Source: Sphingomonas sp. 28-66-16
GTDB taxonomy: Bacteria > Pseudomonadota > Alphaproteobacteria > Sphingomonadales > Sphingomonadaceae
DNA length: 64,000 bases
Reading direction: 5' to 3'
Assembly (NCBI GenBank): GCA_002281485.1
Contig: NCGF01000008.1
Coordinates: 48,109-112,108 of the forward strand
Part shown: in pieces, positions 20,473 to 29,778 of the stretch
Position numbering within the stretch: position 1 is the first letter of the stretch
Layout: each line of letters begins with the position of its first letter
Translations under genes and position numbers: made by a program
The notes under the pieces: generated by a model
The model's input: only the letters and a program-made list of their open reading frames with translations
The model's database searches: none
Told to the model about the DNA's origin: nothing

Positions 20473-21701
20473 CACCGTTCCTCCTGCCAGGGTGCCATCA
20501 CCAGATCACGGTGCACCACCAGCCGCACCGGTGTGCCCGGCCGGATCGTTATCGTCGGTTGCACCTGAAGGTTCCGGGCGGTCAGCTGGTCGCCTGCACG
20601 CGCCACATTTTGCTGGGTGGACTCGCGGATCGCCTGGACGAGATCGCTTTCTCCCGTGAATGTCAGGTTCGAACCGACGCCGAGGAGAGTCGACAGTGCG
20701 ACGCCCTTGAGCAAGGACCAGGTGTGAAAATCGACCTTGTCAGCAAGGCCGGCATATCCCGATGGATCGGTTGCAGGGACATTGTCGATCGCGAGCGACC
20801 GTCCATCGGGAAGGATGATCCGCTGCCAGACGACCAGGGCGCGGCGCTGGCCAAACGCCACGACACTGTCGTAGCTGCCAATCAGCCGAGCTCCTTGCGG
20901 AATGAGCAGAATGCGTCCCGTTGCACTGTCGTAGACCCGCTCGGTGACCTGTGCCGTCACCAGCCCAGGCAAATCGGACCGTAGCCCGGTGATCAGGCTA
21001 GCCGCGATAACGCTGCCAGCGGACAACGTATTCGGCGATACGGAGGGCGTGAGGGTATGCGGGTTCGTCGGCCCAGTGCGATCGGCGCTAGCGACGAAGT
21101 CGATCTTTCGCGCCTGAGCGTTGGGATCTCGCTCTGCATCAAGCGCAAGCCTCAACGGCGTGGTGGTGGAAGCCGAGACGCCGGTTACGGCGGTAGAGGT
21201 TACCGGTTCGATGGCCGGCGCGCTCGATTTTGCCATCAGCCCGGATTCGCGCGCCGCTTTGAGCTCGGCTAATTGGCGTTCACGTTCTGCTGCCGCGGCC
21301 TGATCGACATCGCGGGTATTGATCTCACCCTGCCCTGCCTGGATCGCGACCGTGCGCTGATGATCCAGGATCGGGCGGCCAAGGTCACCGGGCAATGGCG
21401 GCCCGAGCTTCGGGACATCGCCATAGCTCTTGGGCAAGACATTTACTGGGTCAGTGGCCACTTGAGCGACATCACTGCGCTCGTCCGGCTGCTGAACAAT
21501 GCGGAGAACCGATGACCCCAATGCGAACCACGCTGTTGCGACAAGGCTGATCAGCAAGAGCGCCGTTAGCCCGACGACGACACCGCGCTTGAATCTAATC
21601 GCCGGCACGGGCTTTCCGCGGAGCGCGAAGGTCTCCGGATCGGCTTTGGGCTGAACTTGCGGTGTTTCGGCGGCTTGCGTTGTTTCGACGTCATCGGTCA
21701 T
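20472..21701 (-). CDS. trbI: Conjugal transfer protein TrbI (VirB10-like)
   Basis: TrbI spans the envelope as the VirB10-like core subunit of the mating-pair T4SS. The 409-residue protein has a cytoplasmic N-terminus, one transmembrane helix at about residues 41 to 61, a Pro/Ala-rich periplasmic linker, and the C-terminal VirB10 barrel domain with LIPQGARLIGSYDS and VVWQRIILPDGRSL. It follows trbG with an ATGA overlap and precedes DUF2274. Confidence 0.93.
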   Translation of the reverse strand: MTDDVETTQAAETPQVQPKADPETFALRGKPVPAIRFKRGVVVGLTALLLISLVATAWFALGSSVLRIVQQPDERSDVAQVATDPVNVLPKSYGDVPKLGPPLPGDLGRPILDHQRTVAIQAGQGEINTRDVDQAAAAERERQLAELKAARESGLMAKSSAPAIEPVTSTAVTGVSASTTTPLRLALDAERDPNAQARKIDFVASADRTGPTNPHTLTPSVSPNTLSAGSVIAASLITGLRSDLPGLVTAQVTERVYDSATGRILLIPQGARLIGSYDSVVAFGQRRALVVWQRIILPDGRSLAIDNVPATDPSGYAGLADKVDFHTWSLLKGVALSTLLGVGSNLTFTGESDLVQAIRESTQQNVARAGDQLTARNLQVQPTITIRPGTPVRLVVHRDLVMAPWQEER

Positions 21702-22669
21702 GACGCCCTCCGACCGCCCGTCGCGGCAATCCGGGTGATCCGCACGATTTCCTGATGCTTGGAGCCAAGGCGCAGCTCGGCAACGTCGAACAGCCGATCG
21801 ACAATATAATAGCGTCCACGCAGGCGATAGTTGACCAGCTGAGCGTCGCCTTTGCGATCAACCAGAAAGAGCGGCGGTGCTTCGCCGGCCCCGAGCGTTG
21901 CCGGGAATTCGACAAAGGTCTGCCGGCCGTCGTCGAATGCGCGCAGCGGACGCCATGCCGGTTTGTCGCCGGAAATCACATAGTCGAACCGAAGTTGATC
22001 GATATCGAGTCCCGATGCCAATGGGGCTGCCGCTTCAGCTTCGACTTCGATTCGCTTCAAGGCAATCAGAGCGTCTTGCGGGTAAGTCCACGACATTGCC
22101 GCCATCGCCGTGCGCGCCGTGCTCGTGAGGGCGAGATGATAGCTCCGCCGGTCGGTGGTAATGAAGAGATTGGTGGCAAGACCCGCGGTAAATGGTTTGA
22201 CAAGAATATGCGTACGCTTGTCTGCCCCGGCACCGCTGGTGGTATCGCCGATGACCCATCGCACGGTATCACCGCTTGCAACCGCGACGAGCGTCTCGCC
22301 GGGTTGAAGTGCAATGTCGGTTACCCGACCCGGCGCCGTATAAACCTGGAAGACCAGGCCGTCGGCAAAGGGATAGATTTGAACGGCATTGACGAAGCCC
22401 GCACTCGCGGGCTCGAGCGTCGCTGACCGATTTGCTGCGGCAACTCCGGCAATTTCGCGCTTCTGACGCCGGTGGACGGCACGATGCCTGATCGATTTGG
22501 CCTTTGCAGGCGATGAAGCCGCTTTTGGCGGCGGCGTGACCGCCTGAGGCTGCGTTGCCTTTGGCCGTGCAGCCTCCGGCACTATTTTCTGCTGCACCGA
22601 GGGCGCGTCGGCGGCAATCGACGTGCAGGCGATCGCTGCAAGCAGCGGGATGACGCAAATGCGATTCAT
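21698..22669 (-). CDS. trbG: Conjugal transfer protein TrbG (VirB9-like)
   Basis: TrbG is the VirB9-like outer-core subunit. The ATG at 22669 starts a 323-residue protein with a signal peptide (MNRICVIPLLAAIACTSIAA) and the VirB9 fold: VNAVQIYPFADGLVFQVYTAPGRVTDIALQPGE in the N-terminal domain, and FDYVISGDKPAWRPLRAFDDGRQTFVEFP in the C-terminal domain. The open frame extends into trbF, but the signal peptide and the ATGA overlap with the trbF stop fix the start. It overlaps trbI in the same way. Confidence 0.93.
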   Translation of the reverse strand: MNRICVIPLLAAIACTSIAADAPSVQQKIVPEAARPKATQPQAVTPPPKAASSPAKAKSIRHRAVHRRQKREIAGVAAANRSATLEPASAGFVNAVQIYPFADGLVFQVYTAPGRVTDIALQPGETLVAVASGDTVRWVIGDTTSGAGADKRTHILVKPFTAGLATNLFITTDRRSYHLALTSTARTAMAAMSWTYPQDALIALKRIEVEAEAAAPLASGLDIDQLRFDYVISGDKPAWRPLRAFDDGRQTFVEFPATLGAGEAPPLFLVDRKGDAQLVNYRLRGRYYIVDRLFDVAELRLGSKHQEIVRITRIAATGGRRAS

Positions 22670-23484
22670 GGTTGAGTCTCCTGTGCGGAAGGAACGGGCT
22701 GTTGAACGGCCAGAGTCGGATCGAGCGGTGATCCCAGCGGCAGGGTCGCGGGTGGACGGGCGGTCACCGGGGAAGCAGCCGGCGATGATGGAGGCTCGAT
22801 CTCGCGGCTCCAGTCGATCGCATCGACATAAACGCCGAGCGGGTTTTTTCGCAGCGTATCGGCCGACGTCGGCGTCCGGGTCACGATGGTCAGGATGCCC
22901 GTCCAATGCGCATTGTCGGTCTGGGTGCCGCGTTCGAAAGCTGTCTCGGTCCATTTGACCTGAAACGACCGGTCCGAAGCGCGCACGACGCTGGTCACCT
23001 GCACCGATACGGTGCGTGACCCAAGATCGGCAAAGGGGTTGGCGGTACGCGCATAGTTGCCAAGCGATTCCGCCCCTCGCCTAGTTACAAAATCATAGGC
23101 AGCGAGCCAGTCCCGGCGCATCAGCACCGGGTCGAGCGAAACGCTGCGGACATGTTCGACAAATTTCGCCAGATGCCAGGCGATCTGCGGATCGGTGGGG
23201 CGAAAGCTGGCTTCAGCCTTGGTGACTGCCCGCGCCTCGCCAAGCCGATCAACCTCTACGACATAAGGAACCACGTGGCTTTGCAGTGATTGCCAGATCA
23301 GCGCCGCCGACATCGCCGTCGACAAGGCAAGCCCGCCAAACGCCATCAGCCGCCAATTGCGGGCCTGGACGCGCGCCGAGCCGATGCGTTCGTCCCAGAG
23401 CTGGCCGGCGCGTTGATAGGGCGTCGACGGCTCGGGGGTGCGCCCATAACGCTGGACGCTGCGCTTGAAGATGCCGGTTGCCAT
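22666..23484 (-). CDS. trbF: Conjugal transfer protein TrbF (VirB8-like)
   Basis: TrbF is the VirB8-like inner-membrane scaffold. The 272-residue protein has a cytoplasmic N-terminus with RYGRTPEPSTPYQRAGQLWDERIGSARVQARNWR, one transmembrane helix at about residues 47 to 66, and a periplasmic NTF2-like domain. A proline-rich tail closes it. It is separated from trbL by two bases and overlaps trbG by ATGA. Confidence 0.93.
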   Translation of the reverse strand: MATGIFKRSVQRYGRTPEPSTPYQRAGQLWDERIGSARVQARNWRLMAFGGLALSTAMSAALIWQSLQSHVVPYVVEVDRLGEARAVTKAEASFRPTDPQIAWHLAKFVEHVRSVSLDPVLMRRDWLAAYDFVTRRGAESLGNYARTANPFADLGSRTVSVQVTSVVRASDRSFQVKWTETAFERGTQTDNAHWTGILTIVTRTPTSADTLRKNPLGVYVDAIDWSREIEPPSSPAASPVTARPPATLPLGSPLDPTLAVQQPVPSAQETQP

Positions 23485-23486
23485 GA

Positions 23487-24788
23487 TCAGTCTTCCTTCT
23501 CTTTGATGTCGGGGGTTGCAGAAGCGCCGCCACGATCACCTTCACGGATCGCATGGAGGGCAGCCTGACGGTGGTGGCGGGCGTCCTGCTGGCGACGAAG
23601 CGCCTGCGCCCATTGCGGCGGGGCGCCTTGTTCAGCGGCGGACGAGGAACCGGTCGGCGTACCGCCATTCAGCGCCGTCCATGCGGCATCGCGTCCGCTT
23701 TGGGCAGCGTCGGACAGGCCGAGCCCAGTTGATACCTTCTGACGCAGCGCATTGCCGGCCGCCTGCGCCACACCGCCAAGGCCGGCACCGACGCTTGACG
23801 ATCCAGCTGCCGATTGACCGAGCTGATAGGATGCCGATGCAGCTGAACCCATAGCGGTCCCGGCGCGCACGGCACCAAGGGCGCCCGCGCCAGCAGCGCC
23901 CGCGGCCCCCAACGCCGCACCGCCCGCCAGGGCCGTCACGCCTGCCGCGCCAACGACGGTGCCGAGTGCTGCACCCGCGCCAAGTTGCGGGGCGCCAGCG
24001 ACAAGGCCCGAGGCGATACCGGGTCCGAAGATGCCGAGGCCAAACAGGCTCAGCGATGCCAGCACCAGGCTCATCGCCTGGCCGATATCGGGCTCCTGCC
24101 CCGCCAACGCCGTCGTGAACTCGGTAAAGAAATTCGAACCGATACCGACGATGACGGCGAGCACCATCACCTTGATGCCCGACGACACGACGTTGCCGAG
24201 CACGCGTTCGGCGAGAAAGCTGGTCCGGTTCCACAGCGCGAAAGGCACAAGTACGAAGCCCGCAAGCGTGGTCAGCTTGAACTCGATGATCGTCACGAAA
24301 ATCTGCACGGCGAGGATAAAGAAGGCGAGAATGACGATCGCCCAGGCAAACAGCAGCACGACGATGGTCAGAAAATTGTCGAAGAAGGTGGTGAAGCCCA
24401 GAAGCTTCGACACCTGATCCAGGAGCGGCCAGGCTGCCGAGAAGCCGGTGCCTGCAAGCCGCCCGGGCTTCAACAAATCGTCAGCAGACAAGGTGCCCCC
24501 GCCGGCCGTCAAACCAGCGGCGGCAAAGGATCGAAAGATGATGTCGGCAAGGGTCGAGAATTGGTTCAGGATGAAGGCGAAAGCGCCGACATAGAGAATC
24601 TTTTTGATGAAGCGGCCAAGAACATCCTGTTCGCCACCCATTGCCCAGAACAGGCCAGCAAGCGTGATATCGATACCAATCAGCGCCCCGGTCAGAAAGC
24701 CGACATCACCGCCCAGCAGCCCGAAGCCGCTATCAATGTAGCGGATAAAGGCTTGCATGAAGCGATCAATGACATTGAGATCATTCAT
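23487..24788 (-). CDS. trbL: P-type conjugative transfer protein TrbL (VirB6-like)
   Basis: TrbL is the VirB6-like polytopic subunit of the inner-membrane complex. The ATG at 24788 (MNDLNVIDRFMQAFIRYIDSGFGLLGGDVGFLTG) gives 433 residues with about six hydrophobic helices between residues 30 and 290. A Gly/Ala-rich segment around 290 to 350 and a polar tail without membrane helices follow. The open frame extends 37 codons upstream, into a region that folds as a hairpin, so this start is preferred. It lies 122 bases after trbJ. Confidence 0.92.
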   Translation of the reverse strand: MNDLNVIDRFMQAFIRYIDSGFGLLGGDVGFLTGALIGIDITLAGLFWAMGGEQDVLGRFIKKILYVGAFAFILNQFSTLADIIFRSFAAAGLTAGGGTLSADDLLKPGRLAGTGFSAAWPLLDQVSKLLGFTTFFDNFLTIVVLLFAWAIVILAFFILAVQIFVTIIEFKLTTLAGFVLVPFALWNRTSFLAERVLGNVVSSGIKVMVLAVIVGIGSNFFTEFTTALAGQEPDIGQAMSLVLASLSLFGLGIFGPGIASGLVAGAPQLGAGAALGTVVGAAGVTALAGGAALGAAGAAGAGALGAVRAGTAMGSAASASYQLGQSAAGSSSVGAGLGGVAQAAGNALRQKVSTGLGLSDAAQSGRDAAWTALNGGTPTGSSSAAEQGAPPQWAQALRRQQDARHHRQAALHAIREGDRGGASATPDIKEKED

Positions 24789-24811
24789 GGCGAAATCAGC
24801 TTTCTGAAGGT

Positions 24812-24862
24812 AAAAATGATGCCGCGGGGCCCGATCGGGGGAGCGGGAACGGACCCCGCGGC
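24812..24862 (-). terminator. Terminator-like hairpin inside the trb run, between trbJ and trbL
   Basis: Read on the minus strand, GCCGCGGGG (24862 to 24854) pairs with CCCCGCGGC (24829 to 24821), extended by wobble pairs at the loop side, and is followed within three bases by TTTTT (24816 to 24812). This has the form of an intrinsic terminator between two genes of one operon. It could attenuate expression of trbL and everything downstream, including the integrase. Confidence 0.6.
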
Positions 24863-24910
24863 GACGACGATGCGAGGCGGCGCACCGTCGTCCGCGCATC
24901 CGGCTCGAGC

Positions 24911-25672
24911 CTATCGGGGCGTGTAAGCCGAGCCGGAACCGAGAAACCGGGTGGTGGCAGCGTGCGCTTCGGCTTCAGCCTGGACGCGACGTGCCTGCTC
25001 GATCGCCTCGGCGCGATATTGTGCCGCCATCAGATTCTGAATCTGGAATTGCTGCTTCGCAGCGAGCGCCAGCAACTGGTTGGTGGCCTGCCCAACCTGC
25101 AACGCGCCCTCTGCCCCCTGGCTCTTCGCTGCAATCGAGGCGAGCGTCTGAGCATCGGTCTGGACATTGCCAACAACTTGGCTTTGCACTGCCATGGTCT
25201 GGCGGAATGCCGCCATGGCCGCGTCGAGCCTTGAACGAGAGTCGATCACCCGCTGATTCCCGGTCAACGCCTCTTTGAAATTCTGCGGGAAGAGCCGTTG
25301 GAACTGCGCATCAAGCCCGTCGATCTTGAAATCGATGCGCTGGGCCTGCCCCATCAGCCGGTCAATCTGTTGCAGGGTCGCCTGAAGCTGCTGGAGCTCG
25401 GGAAAGTCGATCCGCGTCAGATTTTTCGCCATGTTGGTCAACATGGTTGCCTGATTCTGCAGCGACTGGATCTGGTTGTTGATCTGCTGAAGGGCGCGGG
25501 CAGCGGTGAGCAAATTCTGCGAATAATTGGTCGGATCGAACACGGTGAACTGCGCCTTGGCGGGCTCTGCGGTCAGCGCCATGGCGAGCGACCCTGCCGC
25601 AGCAAGCGCCAGCAGGGACGCCGTCAAGTATTTGCGGTTCGAGGATCGACGATGCGATGAACGAATGGTCAT
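24911..25672 (-). CDS. trbJ: P-type conjugative transfer protein TrbJ (VirB5-like)
   Basis: TrbJ is the VirB5-like minor pilus or adhesin subunit. The 253-residue protein has an Arg/Ser-rich start, a long signal peptide ending near AEPAKAQ (about residue 40), and then mostly alpha-helical, Gln-rich sequence with FDPTNYSQNLLTAARALQQINNQ, a typical TrbJ N-terminus. It follows trbE with a 5-base gap. IncP trbK, an entry-exclusion lipoprotein between trbJ and trbL, has no counterpart here. Confidence 0.9.
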   Translation of the reverse strand: MTIRSSHRRSSNRKYLTASLLALAAAGSLAMALTAEPAKAQFTVFDPTNYSQNLLTAARALQQINNQIQSLQNQATMLTNMAKNLTRIDFPELQQLQATLQQIDRLMGQAQRIDFKIDGLDAQFQRLFPQNFKEALTGNQRVIDSRSRLDAAMAAFRQTMAVQSQVVGNVQTDAQTLASIAAKSQGAEGALQVGQATNQLLALAAKQQFQIQNLMAAQYRAEAIEQARRVQAEAEAHAATTRFLGSGSAYTPR

Positions 25673-25677
25673 GGCAG

Positions 25678-28146
25678 TTACTCCTTTTCGAGGTCAGAGG
25701 TGTTGGGGGTGGGAAAGTCGCGCAGCAGCGCATCTGCCCAGTCCAGACCGAGCGAACTGAGGAACCGGCCCGCGAACTGGTCGGTGCCGTGCTCGGCAAG
25801 AAGGGCGTTGATCCGTATCTGCGATGCAGGATCCGACGCGCCGCACAGCGCGAGCGCGATTGGCCCGAGGCCAAGCTCGAACAGCCGGTTACCGCGGGTC
25901 GATTGCAGGTAATAATGTCGCTTGGGTGTAGCGCGCGCGACCAGTTCGATCTGCCTGTCGTTCAGCCCGAACCGCTCATAAGCAGCGCGCGATTGCGGCT
26001 CGACCGCGCGGTCATTGGGTAGGAGAATGCGCTGCGGGCAGCTTTCGATGATTGCCGGTGCAATGCTGCTGTCGGCGATATCAGCAAGGCTCTGCGTTGC
26101 GAACAACACTGCGACGTTCTTCTTGCGCAGCGTCTTCAGCCACTCCCGAATTCGGGCTGCGAACAATGGATGGTCGAGAAATATCCAGGCTTCATCGAGA
26201 ATGAGGAGCGTCGGTCGCCCGTCGAACCGCGCTTCAAGGCGGTGAAACAGATAGGTCAGCACGGGTGCAACGACCCCCGCCTGCCCCATCAGCGCTTCGG
26301 TCTCGAAGCATTGGATGTCAGCAAGGGCGAGGCCTTCATTGGCAGCGTCGAGCAGGCGTCCATAAGGCCCCTCGAGCGTGTAGGCGGTAAGCGCGGTCCG
26401 CAGGGCATTGGACTGGAGCAACAATGCCAGCCCGGTCAGCGTGCGCTCTTCGGCCGGCGCGGAGGCGAGACTGCCAAGCGCTGACCAGACCGATTCCTTG
26501 ACCTCGGGCGTGACCGGCACTTTTTCATGCGCCAACAGCGCACAGATCCAGTCGAGTGCCCAACCGCGCTCGGCCGGTATGTCGATGTCGCGCAGCGGCT
26601 GGAATGCGAGGCTATCGTCGCCATCGGCACCAAGCCCGAGCGCATGATGGACACCGCCCATTGCCAGCACGGCAGCACGGGCGGAAAAGCCCTTGTCGAA
26701 GATATAGACCTGGGCACCCGGATAGCGTCGGAACTGGAGCGCAATGAGCGCAAGCAGGACCGATTTGCCGGCACCGGTCGGTCCAACCACGAGCATATGT
26801 CCGACATCGCCGACATGGGTCGACAATCGGAACGGTGTCGATCCGCCGGTCTGGGCATGGAGCAGCGGTGGTCCGGCGAGATGGTGGTTTTTCGCAGGGC
26901 CCGCCCAGACCGACGACAGCGGCATGAGATGCGCCAGGTTGAGCGTATGGACGAGGGGCGCGCGGACATTGGCATAGGCATTGCCCGGCAGCGACGACAG
27001 CCACGCTTCGACTGCGTTGATGCTCTCGCGTTTGGCCGTGAACCCCAGCCCATTGACGATCCGCTCGATGGCGCGGACCTTGTCCTCGACCCGTGCCCGT
27101 GTCGTATCCGCGACAGTGATCGTGGTCGTCAAATAGCCAAAGGCAACAAGATCGGCGCCAAGTGCTTGCAGCGCGGCGTCGGCATCGACGACCTTGTTGT
27201 CGGCATCGCTGTCAAGCAGCTGGGTTGGCTGGTTGTACATCACCTCGCGTAACAGCGCGGTGATCGATTTGCGCTTGTTGAACCACTGGCGTCGAACCCG
27301 GGTCAGCTGCTGGACCGCGTCGGTCTTGTCGAGCGCAATGAAGCGGGTCACCCAGCGATACCCGAAATCGCAGGTGTTGAGCGCATCGAGAATGCCCGGT
27401 CGGCTCATATTCGGAAAGCCGAGGATCGTCAGGGTGCGAAGGTGTTGCTGCCCGAGCATCGGCTCAAGCCCGCCGATCAGCGGCGTATCCGCCAGCAACC
27501 CGTCGAGATACATCGGCGTTTCAGGGACCGCGACCGGATGTCGCCGGGTCGAGATTGTATTGTGGAGATGGGTCAAAAGCTCGGCCGAGGCCAAAGCGCG
27601 AACTTCGGGCATGAACCCTGAAAACAGGTCGAGCACGCGGGCTGTTTCGGCGACGAAGGTGGCAAGGGCCGCTCTCCAATCTCGGCCCTTGAGTGCTCCT
27701 GATCCTGCGCCTGCATCCGGCCGTTCGACCAGCGAGCGTCCGGCGGCGTCGCTGTTATCTGCTGTCGGCAGCCAGGTCAGGGCCAGATGGAAGCGGCTTT
27801 CGAAATGCTGGCCTTCGGCCTCGAACCCGGCGCGGCGCTCCTCATCAACCAGCCAGGAGGCTGCGTCGGGGAAGCGACTGCTCGCATACCCCACCGCCTC
27901 GCGCCGTTCGGCCTCGAAGAACAAAGCCCAGCCGCTGCCGAAACGCTTGAGCACATTGTTGGCGCGGGCGCACGCCGACACCAGCTCAGCTTCGGTTGCG
28001 CTTTCGAGATCGGGACCGCGAAACGCGAGGACCGAGAGAAAACTGCCATCCTTGTTGAGCACGATCCCGGGCGCGACCAATGCCGCCCAGGGCAGATGAT
28101 CGGCAAGCCGGTCGCTTGAGCGGCGATATTCGGCAAGGTTCAACAT
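25678..28146 (-). CDS. trbE: Conjugal transfer ATPase TrbE (VirB4-like)
   Basis: TrbE is the VirB4-like ATPase that powers pilus assembly and substrate transfer. The 822-residue protein begins MLNLAEYRRSSDRLADHLPWAALVAPG and has the CagE/TrbE/VirB4 N-terminal domain. Its Walker A VVGPTGAGKS lies near residue 455 and its Walker B LLILDEAWIFLDHP near residue 655. The ATG at 28146 is used; a TTG two codons upstream is open but has no better ribosome-binding site. It overlaps the end of trbD by 7 bases. Confidence 0.94.
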   Translation of the reverse strand: MLNLAEYRRSSDRLADHLPWAALVAPGIVLNKDGSFLSVLAFRGPDLESATEAELVSACARANNVLKRFGSGWALFFEAERREAVGYASSRFPDAASWLVDEERRAGFEAEGQHFESRFHLALTWLPTADNSDAAGRSLVERPDAGAGSGALKGRDWRAALATFVAETARVLDLFSGFMPEVRALASAELLTHLHNTISTRRHPVAVPETPMYLDGLLADTPLIGGLEPMLGQQHLRTLTILGFPNMSRPGILDALNTCDFGYRWVTRFIALDKTDAVQQLTRVRRQWFNKRKSITALLREVMYNQPTQLLDSDADNKVVDADAALQALGADLVAFGYLTTTITVADTTRARVEDKVRAIERIVNGLGFTAKRESINAVEAWLSSLPGNAYANVRAPLVHTLNLAHLMPLSSVWAGPAKNHHLAGPPLLHAQTGGSTPFRLSTHVGDVGHMLVVGPTGAGKSVLLALIALQFRRYPGAQVYIFDKGFSARAAVLAMGGVHHALGLGADGDDSLAFQPLRDIDIPAERGWALDWICALLAHEKVPVTPEVKESVWSALGSLASAPAEERTLTGLALLLQSNALRTALTAYTLEGPYGRLLDAANEGLALADIQCFETEALMGQAGVVAPVLTYLFHRLEARFDGRPTLLILDEAWIFLDHPLFAARIREWLKTLRKKNVAVLFATQSLADIADSSIAPAIIESCPQRILLPNDRAVEPQSRAAYERFGLNDRQIELVARATPKRHYYLQSTRGNRLFELGLGPIALALCGASDPASQIRINALLAEHGTDQFAGRFLSSLGLDWADALLRDFPTPNTSDLEKE

Positions 28147-28439
28147 CCCCAATAGCCCTTCTGGCGCAGGTGACGGATCAGGACGGGCCCGAAATCGGGG
28201 TCGCGGCGCGCGGCAAACACCGCGATGCTATGCCCTGTGGCCCACAGGACGATGCCGACCAGCCACTGCTGAAGCCCGAGACCGACCGCTGCCGCGATCG
28301 TTCCGTTGACGATCGCAAGACCGCGCGGTGCCCCGCCGAGCAGGATCGGAGTACCAAGGCTGCTGTGGATCGGGGCCTCGAATCCATCGATCCGGTGGTT
28401 GCCGAGATGTTGGCCGGAAGCGGCATGAACGGCGCTCAT
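28140..28439 (-). CDS. trbD: Conjugal transfer protein TrbD (VirB3-like)
   Basis: TrbD is the small VirB3-like membrane subunit. From the ATG at 28439 it has 99 residues: a polar start with GFEAPIHSSLGTPILLGGAPRGLAI, then a hydrophobic hairpin around residues 38 to 75 and a basic tail. The motif preceding the hairpin is characteristic of TrbD. Its start overlaps the trbC stop as ATGA, and its stop overlaps trbE. Confidence 0.9.
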   Translation of the reverse strand: MSAVHAASGQHLGNHRIDGFEAPIHSSLGTPILLGGAPRGLAIVNGTIAAAVGLGLQQWLVGIVLWATGHSIAVFAARRDPDFGPVLIRHLRQKGYWGC

Positions 28440-28780
28440 GCGATCAGCGCCCCACCGCCGAAGCTGAAGAAGGACAGGAAGAAAGATGACGCAGCAAACG
28501 CGATCGACAGACCAAACACGATCTGGATGAGCTTGCGGAAACCGCCGGCGGTCTCGCCGAACGCGAGCGTCAGGCCAGTGACGATGATGATCATCACCGC
28601 AACGATCTTGGCGACGGGTCCTTGAACCGACTCGAGCACCTGCTGGAGCGGTTGCTCCCATGGCATGCCCGAGCCAGCGGCATAGGCCTTGGCGGTCAGC
28701 ATGATCGACGCCCCGATTGCGATTGCGGCCAGCGCGGCGGGCGATGGGGCGGTACGGACAAATAAACGAACTGCAGGCAT
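28436..28780 (-). CDS. trbC: Conjugal transfer pilin TrbC (VirB2-like)
   Basis: TrbC is the pilin subunit of the conjugative pilus. The 114-residue protein has a basic start and a first hydrophobic segment acting as a long signal (AALAAIAIGASIMLTAKAYA). Two further hydrophobic helices, VAKIVAVMIIIVTGLTLAFGE and FGLSIAFAASSFFLSFF, flank a short GGFRKL turn, the usual VirB2 layout. It lies two bases downstream of trbB and overlaps trbD by ATGA. Confidence 0.9.
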   Translation of the reverse strand: MPAVRLFVRTAPSPAALAAIAIGASIMLTAKAYAAGSGMPWEQPLQQVLESVQGPVAKIVAVMIIIVTGLTLAFGETAGGFRKLIQIVFGLSIAFAASSFFLSFFSFGGGALIA

Positions 28781-28782
28781 GG

Positions 28783-29778
28783 TCAGTCTCCTTGTGAAAA
28801 ATGATCGCTGGAAAGGTCGATGACGGCGTAGCCGCCGTCCGGATCGAGCCCGGCGACGCGCGCAAGCGTGTCGATGCGGCGGGCCGTACCGCGCCCGGAA
28901 ATGAATACGATCATGTCGATCGCCTCGGCGATCAGCCGACGCGGGACCGTGACGACGGCTTCCTGGACGAGCTGTTCGATCCGGTAGAGCGCGGACGCGG
29001 CGCTGTTGGCGTGGACGGTCGCGATTCCGCCAGGGTGGCCGGTGTTCCAGGCCTTAAGCATGTCGAGCGCTTCCGGCCCGCGCACCTCGCCGACGATGAT
29101 CCGATCAGGCCGAAGCCGCAGGGTCGAGCGGACAAGGTCGGCCATCGTGACCGCGCCGGCACGCGTGCGCAGCGCAACCGTGTCGGCGGCGGGCGATTGC
29201 AACTCGCGCGTGTCCTCGATGAGAATCACGCGTTCATCGAGATGCGCCATCTCGGCGAGCAACGCATTGGCCAGGGTGGTCTTGCCCGAGCTGGTGCCGC
29301 CGGCGACGAGGATGTTGCGGCGATCGACCACGGCAAGCGACAACAGTCGTGCCGTATCGGCCGACATGATCCCATCGGTCACATAATCGAGCAAGGTATA
29401 GAGCCGCGTCGCCGGTTTGCGGATCGAGAAGCAGGGCGCGAGAGAAATCGGCGGCAACACGCCCTCGAACCGCTCCCCTGCCCCCTCGCCATGCGGCGGC
29501 AGTTCTGCGGAAATGATCGGCGATCCGGCATGGACCTCGGTACGGCTGTGGCTCGCGACAAGGCGGATGATCCGCTCGACCTGGGCGGGATCATAGCGGA
29601 CCGTGGTTTGGATGCGCCCCTCCCCCAGTCGGTCGAGCCGCAGCACGCCATCGGGATTGATCATCACTTCGATCACCAGCGGATCAGCCAGCGCGGCTGC
29701 GATCGTTGGCCCCATCGCTGTGCGCAGCATGGCGCGACGACGGCCATCAGACACGCTATCGGGTGCAGCGGCGCTCAT
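28783..29778 (-). CDS. trbB: Conjugal transfer ATPase TrbB (VirB11-like)
   Basis: TrbB is the hexameric VirB11-like traffic ATPase. The 331 residues include the N-terminal domain (NPDGVLRLDRLGEG) and Walker A AGGTSSGKTTLA (residues 159 to 170). After these come the Asp box LIEDTRELQ, the Walker-B-like IIVGEVRGPEALDMLKAWNTGHPG and a His box ATVHANS. It starts on the last bases of the CopG-like gene (ATGA overlap) and precedes trbC. Confidence 0.94.
   Translation of the reverse strand: MSAAAPDSVSDGRRRAMLRTAMGPTIAAALADPLVIEVMINPDGVLRLDRLGEGRIQTTVRYDPAQVERIIRLVASHSRTEVHAGSPIISAELPPHGEGAGERFEGVLPPISLAPCFSIRKPATRLYTLLDYVTDGIMSADTARLLSLAVVDRRNILVAGGTSSGKTTLANALLAEMAHLDERVILIEDTRELQSPAADTVALRTRAGAVTMADLVRSTLRLRPDRIIVGEVRGPEALDMLKAWNTGHPGGIATVHANSAASALYRIEQLVQEAVVTVPRRLIAEAIDMIVFISGRGTARRIDTLARVAGLDPDGGYAVIDLSSDHFSQGD

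Noticed and set aside
24789-24910. A trbK-like entry-exclusion gene between trbJ and trbL
   Set aside because: The 122-base gap holds a strong hairpin and no lipoprotein-type frame.
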